Below are positions 1 to 8,928 of a DNA stretch of 64,000 nt, piece by piece (position 1 is the first letter of the stretch; each line of letters opens with the position of its first letter). A program made the position numbers and the translations under genes. Origin of the DNA: Chloroflexota bacterium (GTDB lineage Bacteria; Chloroflexota; Dehalococcoidia; Lucifugimonadales; Lucifugimonadaceae); assembly GCA_002730555.1 (NCBI GenBank), contig PCAM01000007.1, positions 62,001-126,000 on the forward strand. Reading direction: 5' to 3'. A model generated the notes under the pieces. The model ran no database searches, was not told the origin of the DNA, and saw only the letters and a list, made by a program, of their open reading frames with translations.

Positions 1-899
1 GCTTCATATTCCTCGGGCCGACGGGCGTGGGGAAGACGGAGCTGGCGCGGGTGCTTGCGAAGTTCATGTTTGACGACGAGGACAACATGGTCCGGATAGA
101 CATGTCCGAATACCAGGAGAAGCACACCGTCTCTCGTCTGATCGGCGCACCCCCCGGGTACATCGGCTATGGCGAGGGCGGTCAGCTCACGGAGGCGGTC
201 CGTCGCAGGCCGTTCCGGGTCGTACTTTTCGACGAGATCGAGAAAGCGCACCCGGATGTGTTCAACTCCCTGCTCCAAGTTCTGGAGGATGGTCGGCTCA
301 CAGACGGCAACGGCCGGACGGTGGACTTCCGGAACACGGTCATAATCATGACGAGCAACCTTGGTACCGGAGTGGTGTCGCGCGACGCCATCGGCTTCGC
401 GACGAGGCCCGACAGCGTTCCGGAACAGGAACGTTTGAGGACTGATATCGAGGAGGCACTGAAGCGCGCGTTCCGTCCCGAGTTCCTCAACAGGATCGAC
501 GACATCATCGTCTTCGACCCCCTGACGGAAGAGCAGCTCGGCGAGGTGGTGCGTTTGATTGCCCGGGACGTTAACGATCGGCTGGGCGAGATGGGCGTCA
601 CGATGGAGCTGGACGATAGCGCCCTGGGCTGGCTGGCTCGGGAAGGCGCGGACCCGGAGTACGGGGCGCGCCCGTTGCGCCGTGCGATCCAGCGTTTCGT
701 CGAAAACCCGATGTCCAAGAGGATCCTTAGCGGCGAGTTTTCCGAGGGCGATCACGTGAAGGTGAGCCTTGGCGAGGACGGTCTGAAGTTCGCGACGGTC
801 GAGCGGCCGGTTTCGGATGATGACGAGATATCGGAGGTTTCCGAGGCAACGAATCAGGATTCTGCAAGTGAGCCTGAAGCCGCCGTCGCCGGGGATTAA
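1..899 (+). CDS. clpC: ATP-dependent Clp protease ATP-binding subunit ClpC, 3' part
   Basis: This is the C-terminal AAA+ module of a Hsp100 unfoldase, a hexameric ATPase that feeds proteins to ClpP. The reading frame is open from base 3, so the gene begins outside the window. Visible in order are Walker A (GPTGVGKTE), Walker B with the Hsp100 signature ([14 protein letters not shown]), sensor 1 (IIMTSN), the conserved [10 protein letters not shown] segment, and sensor 2 in a D2-small domain ([12 protein letters not shown]). The last ~45 residues are an acidic, low-complexity tail. ClpC is preferred to ClpB because of the [11 protein letters not shown] and short C-terminal pattern, but the N-terminal and middle domains that would decide this are missing. 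A strong terminator follows, so this gene ends its transcript. Confidence 0.85.
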   Translation, partial: FIFLGPTGVGKTELARVLAKFMFDDEDNMVRIDMSEYQEKHTVSRLIGAPPGYIGYGEGGQLTEAVRRRPFRVVLFDEIEKAHPDVFNSLLQVLEDGRLTDGNGRTVDFRNTVIIMTSNLGTGVVSRDAIGFATRPDSVPEQERLRTDIEEALKRAFRPEFLNRIDDIIVFDPLTEEQLGEVVRLIARDVNDRLGEMGVTMELDDSALGWLAREGADPEYGARPLRRAIQRFVENPMSKRILSGEFSEGDHVKVSLGEDGLKFATVERPVSDDDEISEVSEATNQDSASEPEAAVAGD

Positions 900-928
900 C
901 TACCCGGTATTGGATCAGGGTGATTTGA

Positions 929-965
929 GAGGCTGGCGTTCTGCCGGGACGCCAGCCTCCTTTTG
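929..965 (+). terminator. Rho-independent terminator after clpC
   Basis: A perfect 11-bp stem (GAGGCTGGCGT pairing with ACGCCAGCCTC) closes a 9-nt loop and is followed by CTTTTGTT. It lies 30 bases after the clpC stop. The gap from 966 to 1197 has no gene and contains a GGGGC...GCCCCTACG repeat at 984-1004. Confidence 0.85.
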
Positions 966-983
966 TTCTTGGCAAGGGTGGGA

Positions 984-1004
984 GGGGCCAGCGCCGCCCC
1001 TACG
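984..1004. repeat. GC-rich palindromic intergenic repeat, copy 1
   Basis: GGGGC and GCCCC bracket a GC-rich centre and are followed by TACG. The motif GCCCCTACG recurs in many gaps of this window (near 5450, 15750, 19975, 20015, 39700, 51845) in either orientation and only outside genes. It looks like a REP or MITE-like family. Confidence 0.5.
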
Positions 1005-1197
1005 ATGTGTGGGCGATCGACACTCGTATCGTCATTCCGAAGCCAGCTCGCGAGGAATCTCCCGGCTTGCATTCCGCCAGAGTTGTATTTGGTCATTTGA
1101 TCCGTTTTCGCGGCCATCATAGGGTCGACAACGCCTGTATCCTGCTGAGTACCGGTTGGTCCCTATCCCGGATATGCAAGAGTGAAATGGGTTGTCG

Positions 1198-2406
1198 ATG
1201 CCGCCTGAAGTGTGGGCAAAACAGAATCAGACCGATACAGGTGTCGTACTCCTCGCCGCTGGCGGGGGTGTGCGCATGGGCGGCGACAAGATGCTGTTGG
1301 AACTGGCTGGCAAACCTGTGATCAGCTACTCGCTCGAGCTATTTCAAAGACTGGACCGCGTGAGCGCTATCGTCGTCGTCGCTTCTGACGCCAACCGCGG
1401 AGCGATCAACGAACTGGTGTCGAGCTCCGGGTTTGATAAGGTGACGGCCGTGATCACCGGAGGGGCCCGTCGTCAGGACTCGACCGCCAACGGCGTTGAG
1501 CGGCTCACGGCTGGTGATGCAAGCCAGATGAACTGGGTGCTGGTGCACGATGGGGCGAGGCCGTTTGTGGACGAGGCCATGGTGCTGCGAGGGCTTGAAT
1601 CAGTGGAGAAAAGCGGCGCGGCGGTTCCTGCACTGCCCGTTTCGGACACGATCAGGAGCATCAATGCGGAGGGGGATGTGGCGGGGACGCTGGACCGCTC
1701 TAATCTGCGCGCCATCCAGACTCCGCAGGCCTTCCGTCTGGACATCTTGTTGCCGGCGCTTCGGACCGCCCAGGACGTCACCGATGACGCGGGCCTTGTA
1801 GAACTGGCGGGGGGACGGGTCGGGTTATTCGAAGGCCATCCAGACAATATCAAGCTGACCACTCCTGACGATATCGACCGTGCGGAGGCGATCATCGCCC
1901 GCCGCCGGGGTGGTGGCGCTGAAAACAGGTGGGGCGCCGGATTTGACGGCCACGGGTTTGCGGACGGCGGGCCGTTGCGTTTGGGGGGCGTGGATATCGA
2001 CCACTGTGCGCACCTTGAGGGCCACTCGGACGGCGATGTTTTAATGCATGCTCTGGCGTCCGCAGTGCTCGGCGCGGCAGGGCTGGGCGACCTTGGCTCC
2101 AACTTCCCGTCAAGCGACGCCTCGTACGCCGGTATCGACAGTCGGGAATTGCTTCAGAGGACGGGCTGGATGGCCCGTGAGGCCGGGTGGGTGATCGCAC
2201 ATCTCGATGCTACAATTATCGCCCAGCAACCAAAGCTGGCTCCGTACGTGAACCGCATCAACGAATCGATCGCAGAGACACTCTCAATTTCGATCGATTC
2301 AGTCAACACCAAGATCACATCGACCGATCACATAGGGGCGATCGGACAGGGCGAAGGGATAGCTGCACAGGCAATCGCAACGCTCTCGACAAGCGCGGCG
2401 ACTTGA
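1198..2406 (+). CDS. ispDF: Bifunctional IspD/IspF (MEP cytidylyltransferase / MEcPP synthase)
   Basis: A fusion of two non-consecutive MEP-pathway enzymes. Residues ~12-230 are IspD, which transfers CMP from CTP to 2-C-methyl-D-erythritol 4-phosphate. It has the nucleotide-binding loop VVLLAAGGGVRMG, the VHDGARPFV motif and TPQAF. Residues ~245-402 are IspF, which cyclises CDP-ME 2-phosphate, with the metal-binding GFDGHGF motif, HSDGDVLMHA and the C-terminal TSTDHIGAIGQGEGI. IspE, which acts between the two steps, lies elsewhere in the window (54615). The ATG at 1198 is chosen; an in-frame TTG six bases upstream is possible and neither has a strong Shine-Dalgarno site. cysS follows 24 bases later, so co-transcription is likely. 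Confidence 0.93.
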   Translation: MPPEVWAKQNQTDTGVVLLAAGGGVRMGGDKMLLELAGKPVISYSLELFQRLDRVSAIVVVASDANRGAINELVSSSGFDKVTAVITGGARRQDSTANGVERLTAGDASQMNWVLVHDGARPFVDEAMVLRGLESVEKSGAAVPALPVSDTIRSINAEGDVAGTLDRSNLRAIQTPQAFRLDILLPALRTAQDVTDDAGLVELAGGRVGLFEGHPDNIKLTTPDDIDRAEAIIARRRGGGAENRWGAGFDGHGFADGGPLRLGGVDIDHCAHLEGHSDGDVLMHALASAVLGAAGLGDLGSNFPSSDASYAGIDSRELLQRTGWMAREAGWVIAHLDATIIAQQPKLAPYVNRINESIAETLSISIDSVNTKITSTDHIGAIGQGEGIAAQAIATLSTSAAT

Positions 2407-2430
2407 GCCGCTCCTTAAGCACGAGTATTT

Positions 2431-3804
2431 ATGAAGCTTTACAGTACCCTCACGCGCGGCAAACGCGACTTTGAACCCGCAGGCGACGCTGTCACGATGT
2501 ACGTCTGCGGCATCACCGCCTCCAACTCGTCACACGTCGGCCATGCGCTGAGCTCGATCGTGTTCGACGTGCTGCACCGTTATCTGGAGTTTCGCGGCTA
2601 TGAGGTGCGCAGGGTCCAGAACTTTACGGACGTTGATGACAAGATCATCACGAGGGCCAACGACGAGGGCCTGAGCTCCGAAGAGGTCGCCGAGAAGTAC
2701 ATCGAAGAGTTCTTCAAGGACATGGATGATCTCAACGTGCAGCGCGCGACGGTACATCCACGTGCGACGCAGGAGATCCCCGGAATCTTGAAGATGATCC
2801 AGGGACTGATCGAGAAGGGCAATGCCTATCCGGCGACCGATGAGAGCGGCAGCGTCTACTTCAGGGTCGACAGCGACGATGCGTACGGCAAGCTGAGCGG
2901 CCGGACGGTGGAGGAACTGCTGGAAGGCGTGCGCAACGAGATCGAGCCGGGCAAGGAAGCGCCGCCGGACTTTGCGTTGTGGAAGGCTTCGAGGCCCGGC
3001 GAACCGGCGTGGGACAGCCCGTGGGGACAGGGACGTCCGGGCTGGCACATCGAGTGCAGCGCGATGGCGTTGGAGTACCTGGGCGAGACGATAGATATCC
3101 ACGGCGGCGGGCTGGACCTCGTGTTTCCGCACCACGAGAACGAGCTCACGCAGAGCGAGTCGTACACCGGCAACAAGCCGTTCGCCCGGTTCTGGATGCA
3201 CAACGGCCTGCTCCGGCTTGATGGTGCAAAGATGAGCAAGTCGCTCGGTAACCTGGTGACGGTTCGAGATGCGCTGGAAGGCAACTCCGCCGACGCCATC
3301 CGCATGTACATCCTGACGTCGCATTACCGAAGCCCGCTGCTCTATGACGAGGACAACATCCACACGCAGGAACGCGCTGCTCGCCGGCTTCGGCAGGCCG
3401 CGACCGCGGAGTCCGATGGCAGTAGCGGTGAGTCTGTGAATCCGGCCCCGTTCAGGGAGCGTTACGTCGAGGCGATGGAAGATGACCTGAACACCCCGCA
3501 GGCGCTGGCGGCGATATTTGACCTCGCCCACGAGATCAACCGTGGCCGCGACGCCGGGCACGATCTGACCGACGCCCAGGCGGAGATGCGGTCTCTGGCC
3601 GGGGTCCTGGGCCTCACGCTGGCGGAACCTGAGGCGTCTGAAGACGGGTTGTCTGACGCGGACGTTGAGGCGCGACTTGCCAGCCGGACCGAGGCGCGTA
3701 CGAACCGTGATTTTGCTGCCGCCGACGCGATCCGTGATGAGCTGATCGAGGCAGGGATCGCAATAGAGGATGGTGCGGGTGGCACGATCTGGAGTCGCGT
3801 TTAG
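2431..3804 (+). CDS. cysS: Cysteinyl-tRNA synthetase
   Basis: A class I aminoacyl-tRNA synthetase that charges tRNA-Cys, 457 residues, normal for the family. The N-terminal YVCGIT carries the first zinc-binding Cys. The HIGH-type motif reads HVGHA. Further zinc ligands are in GWHIECSAM and PHHENE, and the KMSKS loop is intact (KMSKSLGN, ~residue 270). The C-terminal DALR-type domain has RTEARTNRDFAAADAIRDEL, typical of CysRS. The residues just before HVGHA (ASNSS) differ from the usual TVYDY-type sequence, a mild oddity. The 3' end overlaps the converging gene at 3801 by 4 bases. Confidence 0.95.
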   Translation: MKLYSTLTRGKRDFEPAGDAVTMYVCGITASNSSHVGHALSSIVFDVLHRYLEFRGYEVRRVQNFTDVDDKIITRANDEGLSSEEVAEKYIEEFFKDMDDLNVQRATVHPRATQEIPGILKMIQGLIEKGNAYPATDESGSVYFRVDSDDAYGKLSGRTVEELLEGVRNEIEPGKEAPPDFALWKASRPGEPAWDSPWGQGRPGWHIECSAMALEYLGETIDIHGGGLDLVFPHHENELTQSESYTGNKPFARFWMHNGLLRLDGAKMSKSLGNLVTVRDALEGNSADAIRMYILTSHYRSPLLYDEDNIHTQERAARRLRQAATAESDGSSGESVNPAPFRERYVEAMEDDLNTPQALAAIFDLAHEINRGRDAGHDLTDAQAEMRSLAGVLGLTLAEPEASEDGLSDADVEARLASRTEARTNRDFAAADAIRDELIEAGIAIEDGAGGTIWSRV

Positions 3805-4211
3805 GGAGTGCGGCGGGGCTGCCTGAATATCAGGGCGTTTTGGAGCGCCTGGCTGGCGATAGTTGGCAAGAGGCGGGCTTCGAACGGGTTTTCCGTGCGG
3901 ATCATGAAGTGGATCCCGAGCATCAGCGCGTTCATGCCCAGCATCATGAAATTCCCGGTCAGCCAAAAGTAACGCGTGTCCTTGAACGTCTGGTTGAAGA
4001 TCGCCGGGATGAAATTGACAACTAGGCCGAAACCAAAATTACCGCCAAAAGCGTGGAAGAAATCGAGGATGCCTTCGGCGAGGCCGGCGTCATGACGGAA
4101 GAAGCTGGTCAGTGAATTGCTCAACCCGGACGCGGTGCTGACGCCGAGCGAGAAGTACAAGTTTCCTGCTATGTACGGCCGGGTTGTGCGCGCGATGGAG
4201 ACAAGGTTCAT
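3801..4211 (-). CDS. Hypothetical protein, possibly membrane-associated
   Basis: A 136-residue protein that I do not recognise. It is rich in Phe and Gly, with a hydrophobic stretch at ~residues 60-75 (FGFGLVVNFIPAIF) and another at ~85-105 (TGNFMMLGMNALMLGIHFMI) that could be membrane segments. The C-terminus is basic (RQPRRTP). The start is an ATG with no convincing ribosome-binding site. It converges on cysS with a 4-base overlap. Coding is supported mainly by the long open frame and plausible composition. Confidence 0.55.
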   Translation of the reverse strand: MNLVSIARTTRPYIAGNLYFSLGVSTASGLSNSLTSFFRHDAGLAEGILDFFHAFGGNFGFGLVVNFIPAIFNQTFKDTRYFWLTGNFMMLGMNALMLGIHFMIRTENPFEARLLPTIASQALQNALIFRQPRRTP

Positions 4212-4255
4212 TGGTTAGTACACGTCCCGCGAGGGTGGCGGGCGTTTGACGCGAA

Positions 4256-5080
4256 CTATCGGCCCTGGATCTTCGGTGTGCGGCGTTCCAGGAAGGCCCG
4301 GCGGGACTCCTTGCCGTCCTCGCTCGCGAAGGCCGTTCCGATGGTCTGTAACTCGTACCGGACCTGGGACTCGATATCGATCTTGGTCGCTTCGCGCACC
4401 ACGCGTTTGGTCAGGCGTGCGGCGATAGGCGAGATCGTTGTGAGGGAGTGGCAGTACTCGACAAACCGGGCCTGGAACTGATGGTCCGGCACGACCTCGC
4501 CGATCAATCCGAGCGCAAGCGCTTCATCAGCATCGACACGTTTGTTCTCGAGCAGGAATCGCATCGCTTTTTCGTATCCGACAACCTGTGGCAGTGTCCA
4601 TGACAGCCCACCGTCTGGCGATCCGCCGATGCGTGAGTAACCCGGGAACAACCAGGCGCTTTCGGCGGCGAGCCGGGTGTCGCACGCCATCGCCAGGGCC
4701 ATGCCCGCTCCGGCCGCCACGCCGTTGAGACCCGCAACCACCGGCTTGTCGCATCGCTGTCGGATCGCCAGCGGGAAGTGACCGACCCAGCTCAAGTCGT
4801 CGATCTGTGATTGGATCTCTGACATCGGCCCGCGATCGGACGCATTACCCACCGGGGTCAGGTCCACGCCGGAGCAGAAACAATCATCAATCCCCGTGAT
4901 GGCGATCACCCATACATCGTCGTCCGCCGCTGAGTCGTCGATTGTCCGGATGATGTCCCATGCGAGCGTCTGCGACAGGGCATTCTTCTTGTGCGGGCGA
5001 TTCAGTTGGAGCGTACGGACGTGGGCGTGATCCGTGATGATGAGTTCAGGGGCGCCGTTGGTTTCGGAAGTGGTGGTCAT
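4256..5080 (-). CDS. Enoyl-CoA hydratase/isomerase family protein (crotonase)
   Basis: A 274-residue crotonase-fold protein that probably hydrates or isomerises an acyl-CoA double bond. The first oxyanion-hole segment is GIDDCFCSGVDLTPVG (~residues 64-79) and the second is GLNGVAAGAGMALAMACD (~118-135), giving the two Gly-rich backbone NH donors. The family phrase AWLFPGYSRIGGSPDGG follows. The catalytic Glu positions of true hydratases are not obvious, so the exact reaction (hydratase, isomerase or thioesterase) stays open. The gene stands alone, with a gap upstream of more than 500 bases. Confidence 0.85.
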   Translation of the reverse strand: MTTTSETNGAPELIITDHAHVRTLQLNRPHKKNALSQTLAWDIIRTIDDSAADDDVWVIAITGIDDCFCSGVDLTPVGNASDRGPMSEIQSQIDDLSWVGHFPLAIRQRCDKPVVAGLNGVAAGAGMALAMACDTRLAAESAWLFPGYSRIGGSPDGGLSWTLPQVVGYEKAMRFLLENKRVDADEALALGLIGEVVPDHQFQARFVEYCHSLTTISPIAARLTKRVVREATKIDIESQVRYELQTIGTAFASEDGKESRRAFLERRTPKIQGR

Positions 5081-5622
5081 CCCAGTCTCTTAATGCCAGT
5101 GATGTGCGGGTGAAATAAAGACTCGACGCATTGTAGGCGGGAAACCGGGCGCGGTGGGATCGTGGGAACGCCAGCGCCGCGATACTCACGACAACCTCGT
5201 GAAACTAACACCGGCGCCCTGAGGCTTACGAAGGGCCGGATCCGTCAGCAACGTCGGTGTTCCACGGACTAACGCGCTCGGACCCATGATCTGATTGCGA
5301 TCCGACCATGTTCCCCTCACCTGAGCCCATTCCCAAGGGGAGAGGAAGCTGGGAGTGCGAAAAAGATCGGACCGTCGCAGGGGCGGGGTTTGCTCCGCCC
5401 GATGGTGCGGTCTGAGTGGTGTTCACGAACACAACGTGGGCATATTGCCCTACGCCCCTACGGCCCGGTGCGACAAGAATGTTGCGTTTGTCTGCTAACG
5501 TTATCGATGGCATGGCGCGGGCGGAGCAAGCCCCGCCCTACGGTGGTTACCGTCTTTTCGCGACAACAAAATAGGGGGCGTCCGGTGATAAACCTCCCCC
5601 AAAATAGCCGCCCGGCAGGCCC
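5081..5622. other. Gene-free gap of about 540 bases carrying dispersed repeats
   Basis: No credible gene on either strand. It holds a CTCACC...GGGGAGAGG repeat (5313-5345), an inverted GC-rich repeat pair (5380-5401 and 5518-5538) and a half-copy of the GCCCCTACGG motif near 5450. Confidence 0.6.
5380..5538. repeat. Inverted GC-rich repeat pair around ~115 bases
   Basis: The 21-base arm GGGCGGGGTTTGCTCCGCCC(G) at 5381-5401 is the reverse complement of CGGGCGGAGCAAGCCCCGCC(C) at 5518-5538 with one mismatch. A third copy is at 39882-39902. Each arm is itself nearly palindromic. The arrangement resembles paired REP units or a miniature element, with no coding capacity between the arms. Confidence 0.6.
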
Positions 5623-5841
5623 CTAGTTGAAGCGAGCCGTCAGGACCGCGATCACCGCAAACAGGCCGGCGAGCACTATCGTGCCGCGGAAGAGGAATCG
5701 CTCGACACCCCGCCGGGTCCGGAACGAGCTCTCGGCCTGTCCAAACAGCGTCGTGCCAGAGCCGCGCACCTGCAGGAGGATCACCGCCGCAAGGGTCACT
5801 GCGATCACGATTTCTAGAAAACTTAGAAGATTGCTATTCAT
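5623..5841 (-). CDS. secG: Preprotein translocase subunit SecG
   Basis: A 72-residue SecG, the small two-helix partner of the SecYE channel. The first membrane helix is FLEIVIAVTLAAVILLQV (~residues 8-25). The conserved cytoplasmic loop reads GSGTTLFGQ, then FRTRRGVERFLFR, and the second helix is IVLAGLFAVIAVLTA. The frame is open 48 bases further upstream, but MNSNLLSF fits the family start. It lies 85 bases downstream of gatB on the same strand. Confidence 0.9.
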   Translation of the reverse strand: MNSNLLSFLEIVIAVTLAAVILLQVRGSGTTLFGQAESSFRTRRGVERFLFRGTIVLAGLFAVIAVLTARFN

Positions 5842-5926
5842 CGGTACTCCGCTGTCCCCGATTAGGTGTCCTGAGGCCCGACCGAGCATCGGGAATCCTG
5901 TGGGCCGCCCGGGGTGTTAATCAACG

Positions 5927-7438
5927 TTAACGTGCGGCCTTCACTTCCTCAAGAGTTCTGGTTAACAGTTCTGCCGCCACACCGGCGTCCGCACGCCCCC
6001 GGGTGGCCTTCATTACCTGGCCGACTAGGAACCTGACGGCGGTTTCTTTGCCGCCGACGAAGTCCTCTACGGCGTTCGGGTTGTTGTCTATAACTTCCTG
6101 CACCACCGGGAGAAGTTCGTCCGTTCCGCTCACCTTCAGCAACCCGCGGTCGGCGACCACCGAATCCGGGTTCGCGCCGGACGACCACATCTCCTCAAGC
6201 ACTTCGCGAGCGGCGGCGTTGCTAATCGTCCGCGCCTGGAACATCGCTACGAGCGATGCAAGCCCTTCGGGTTTCACCTTCGTGTCATTGATCTCCGACG
6301 GGCCTTCCGGGGCGTTCAGCAGTCGTGCCAGTTCACCGTTGACCCAGTTGGCGGATTCCTTGGCGAAAGCGGCACGCTCCTCGCCCGACAGATCCCGGAC
6401 GCCGACGGTGGCCTCGAAGTAATCGGCCGTGGCGCGGGAGGCCGTGAGCAAAGCAGCGTCGTACTCGCTCAGGTCGTATTCGTCCTCAAATCGCGCCTGG
6501 CGAACGTCTGCGAACTCCGGCAGCGAGGCGGTGATCTCTTCCACCCACCTGGGGTCGATCTCAAGCGGCGGGATGTCCGGCTCCGGGAAGTAGCGATAGT
6601 CGTGCGCCTCTTCTTTGCTGCGCTGAACGATCGTGACGCCTGCGACATCGTCCCAGCCGCGCGTCTCCATCTCGACACGACCACCGGACTCCCAGACCTC
6701 TGGTTGTCGTTTGATCTCGTGCTCGATGGCCCGCACAACAGCGCGCACTCGGTTCATGTTCTTGACCTCGACACGCTCCCGGAGTTCGTCCGACCCGACC
6801 GGACGGACGCTCACGTTCGCATCGACCCGGAAGCTGCCTTCTTCCATATTGGCCGTGCCGACGCCGAGGTAACGGATGATGTTCTGGAGTTTGAGGATGT
6901 AAGCCTCGGCCTGAGCTGCGCTGTGGATATCCGGCTCGGACACGACCTCCATCAGCGGTACGCCAGCGCGGTTGATGTCCATGAGCGTGTGGGAGTGGGC
7001 TGATTTCCCCCCAGGTGTTGTCAGAGGTTTCTCGATATGGGTCAGGCGAGCCACGTCCTCTTCCATGTGGACACGCGTGATGCCGATGTGTGCGTCTGGC
7101 TCGCCCTCCGGCTTGATGTCCATCCATCCTTCGTTGCAGATGGGCATATCAAACTGGGAGATCTGGTACCCCTTCATAAGGTCCGGGTAAGGGTAGTTCT
7201 TGCGGTCGAACTTGGTGATCTCTGAGATGCTGCAGTTGAGTGCGAGCCCGATTTTGATAGCGGACTCGACTGCGGCGATGTTGACCACCGGAAGTACGCC
7301 GGGAAGCGCCATGCATACCGGGCAGACGCGGGTGTTTGGCTCCGCCGACTGGTAGTCCGCCCCGCACGAGCAGAACATCTTGCTTTTCGTGTTGAGCTGG
7401 ACATGGACCTCAAGCCCAATTACGGCCTCGTACTCCAC
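5927..7438 (-). CDS. gatB: Asp-tRNA(Asn)/Glu-tRNA(Gln) amidotransferase subunit B
   Basis: The 503-residue kinase/transamidase subunit of GatCAB, which converts misacylated Glu-tRNA(Gln) or Asp-tRNA(Asn). It begins with EAVIGLEVHVQLNTKSKMFC and has the zinc-binding Cys pattern CSCGADY...CPVCMALPG (residues ~23-45). It continues with PYPDLMKGYQISQ and the LMDINRAGVPLMEVV block, and ends with a YqeY-like tRNA-binding tail. The GTG start at 7438 has AGGAG about 10 bases upstream. gatA and gatC are not adjacent, which is common outside Firmicutes. secG follows and may share the transcript. Confidence 0.95.
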   Translation of the reverse strand: MEYEAVIGLEVHVQLNTKSKMFCSCGADYQSAEPNTRVCPVCMALPGVLPVVNIAAVESAIKIGLALNCSISEITKFDRKNYPYPDLMKGYQISQFDMPICNEGWMDIKPEGEPDAHIGITRVHMEEDVARLTHIEKPLTTPGGKSAHSHTLMDINRAGVPLMEVVSEPDIHSAAQAEAYILKLQNIIRYLGVGTANMEEGSFRVDANVSVRPVGSDELRERVEVKNMNRVRAVVRAIEHEIKRQPEVWESGGRVEMETRGWDDVAGVTIVQRSKEEAHDYRYFPEPDIPPLEIDPRWVEEITASLPEFADVRQARFEDEYDLSEYDAALLTASRATADYFEATVGVRDLSGEERAAFAKESANWVNGELARLLNAPEGPSEINDTKVKPEGLASLVAMFQARTISNAAAREVLEEMWSSGANPDSVVADRGLLKVSGTDELLPVVQEVIDNNPNAVEDFVGGKETAVRFLVGQVMKATRGRADAGVAAELLTRTLEEVKAAR

Positions 7439-7478
7439 TTTCGGTTCGGCTCCTGACGCGCAAAAACGATTGATCTGT

Positions 7479-8257
7479 TCAAGGGATGCAGTTGTGTGAG
7501 TGTACGGCAGAACTGCGGGCCTGATTATAGCGCAGAGATGACCGTAATCCCGAACTTAAACCAGCTTCGCGGCCCGGAACGAATCGATCCGGCGGCGCGG
7601 ACTCCGGCCAGGCGTCACGGCCGATCACCGGAACGAACGCGCAGGCGCCGAGGTTATCGATCTCATGTCCGGCCCCGGTCTTCCTCATGAGCAGCAGTTC
7701 TTGTGCCCGACGAGACCGATAGGAACGACAATGCGGCCGCCGCCAGCGACCTGATCAACGAGCGGCAGCGGTAGTTCGGGCGCGCCTTCGGTCACCATGA
7801 TGCGGTCGTTAGGGTGCGCCATCCGGCCAGCCCAGGTCGCCGATCGTCTCCACTACAGTCACGTTTTCAAAGCCCAGGCGCAACAATCGCGCCCATGCGC
7901 CATCGGCCAACCGCGGGATCCGTTCAACGGTGATCACTTTTGACGCCATCAAAGAAAGAATCGCAGCCTGGTACCCGGTCCGACGCCGATCTCCAGCATC
8001 CGATCACTCGAACACACCTGGAGCGTGATCGTCTTCAGCTGCACGATCAGTGGCTGCGAGATGGTTTGTCCATCGCCGATCGGTAACGCGACGTTTTTGT
8101 AGGCGTCTGCGACCAGTTCCGGGGGCACGAACTCATGGCGTGGGACGCGCCTTATGGCGGAGCGAACGCGTTCGTCGCCCGACCGCTGCAAGACCAAGTC
8201 CAGCAGCTCATTGCGGGCGGCCGTAAATCGGTCGATTGTCCGATGTTCTTGTGCCAT
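7479..8257 (-). pseudogene. pcm: Protein-L-isoaspartate O-methyltransferase, broken by three frameshifts
   Basis: Homology runs through four frame segments. The first (from ATG 8257) reads IRRVPRHEFVPPELVADAYK and SQPLIVQ, then the SAM motif MLEIGVGPGT, and goes out of frame near 7972. The next frame gives GYQAAILSLMASKVITVER and GDLGWPDGAP, ending near 7812. The third gives NDRIMVTEGAPELPLPLVDQ and GGGRIVVPIGLVG, ending near 7705. The last gives LLLMRKTGAGHEI and FVPVIG, the usual C-terminus of Pcm. The first lesion fits loss of one copy of a tandem GGGTACC repeat, a slippage deletion. The intact enzyme would repair isoaspartyl residues. Assembly indels are an alternative explanation. Confidence 0.85.
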
Positions 8258-8402
8258 AAAGTGGGCATACCTGTCACCGGAGCAACTCACTCGTGATCGC
8301 GTCGTAATCATGGACAAATGTACTGCCTTCTGCCGACTGCCGTATGCGCGGGGGGGTGGGGTGTTCGGCATAACGATGCACCATTTGGTTAAAGAGAAAA
8401 CA

Positions 8403-8710
8403 ATGGCTTACATCGACCTTGTAGAGGTATCGCCCGACGTCTACACGGTTCTGTATGAGAACGATGCAGTGCGCGTTCTGGACATGACACTGCCCGCGGG
8501 CCAGACGGATAACGAGCGCTTCCACACCGCCGAGACGGTCATCTTCCTGAAGGGCGGCAAGGCGCACATCGCACTTCCGGCCAGCAACTCGATGGAAGCG
8601 GAACCTCCGACGGCCACATCATGTGGAGCGAACCTTGAACGCACACCGTCAGCAACACTGGCGACAGCGAGATCAAGGTGATCATCGTGGAGGCGAAGGG
8701 CCAGTACAGC
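8403..8710 (+). pseudogene. Small cupin-fold protein, broken by frameshift plus nonsense codon
   Basis: The frame from ATG 8403 reads like a compact cupin: VLYENDAVRVLDMTLPAG, then FHTAETVIFLKGGKAHIALP. Near 8605 the homology moves to another frame (DGHIMWSEP). There a TGA at 8636-8638 stands where the family has Trp (EPWTH), after which THTVSNTGDSEIKVIIVEAK continues. Two independent lesions argue against a working product. The stop cannot be read as selenocysteine because it follows a frameshift and replaces a structural Trp. It lies next to the decayed pcm gene on the opposite strand. Confidence 0.75.
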
Positions 8711-8874
8711 TCTGATCGAAAGACCTTTGGGCCGTCCCTAGCGCCTGCCGGGGGTGGCTTTTCTTGCGCCCTGGGGAAGTCCGGTTCGTGGGAATCAGTC
8801 CGGCCGAATTCGGAACCGTGAGGATACTTCACGACGAAATTCGTTGACACTCCAACGTGGCGTGTTTAACCTAT

Positions 8875-8895
8875 TGTTGACCCTTTTGGTCAACA
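8875..8895. promoter_or_regulatory. Perfect inverted repeat overlapping a -35 box upstream of sufB
   Basis: TGTTGACC-CTTTT-GGTCAACA is a perfect 8-5-8 inverted repeat. Its left arm contains TTGACC, a good -35 hexamer. A weak -10 (GATATT) sits 16 bases downstream at 8899-8904. A dimeric repressor bound here would block the suf promoter. The regulator is not identified. Confidence 0.5.
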
Positions 8896-8928
8896 TTAGA
8901 TATTTCGCGATTCTGCTACGATTGACTC

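Noticed and set aside
2530-3966. 478-codon open frame antisense to cysS
   Set aside because: It is a mirror of a well-conserved synthetase; the translation is Arg/His/Pro-rich with no domain.
5226-5513. 95-codon open frame in the 5.1-5.6 kb gap
   Set aside because: It runs through repeat sequence and has low-complexity translation.
8636-8638. TGA in the cupin gene as a second selenocysteine codon
   Set aside because: It follows a frameshift, replaces a Trp of the family, and has no SECIS-like stem-loop after it.
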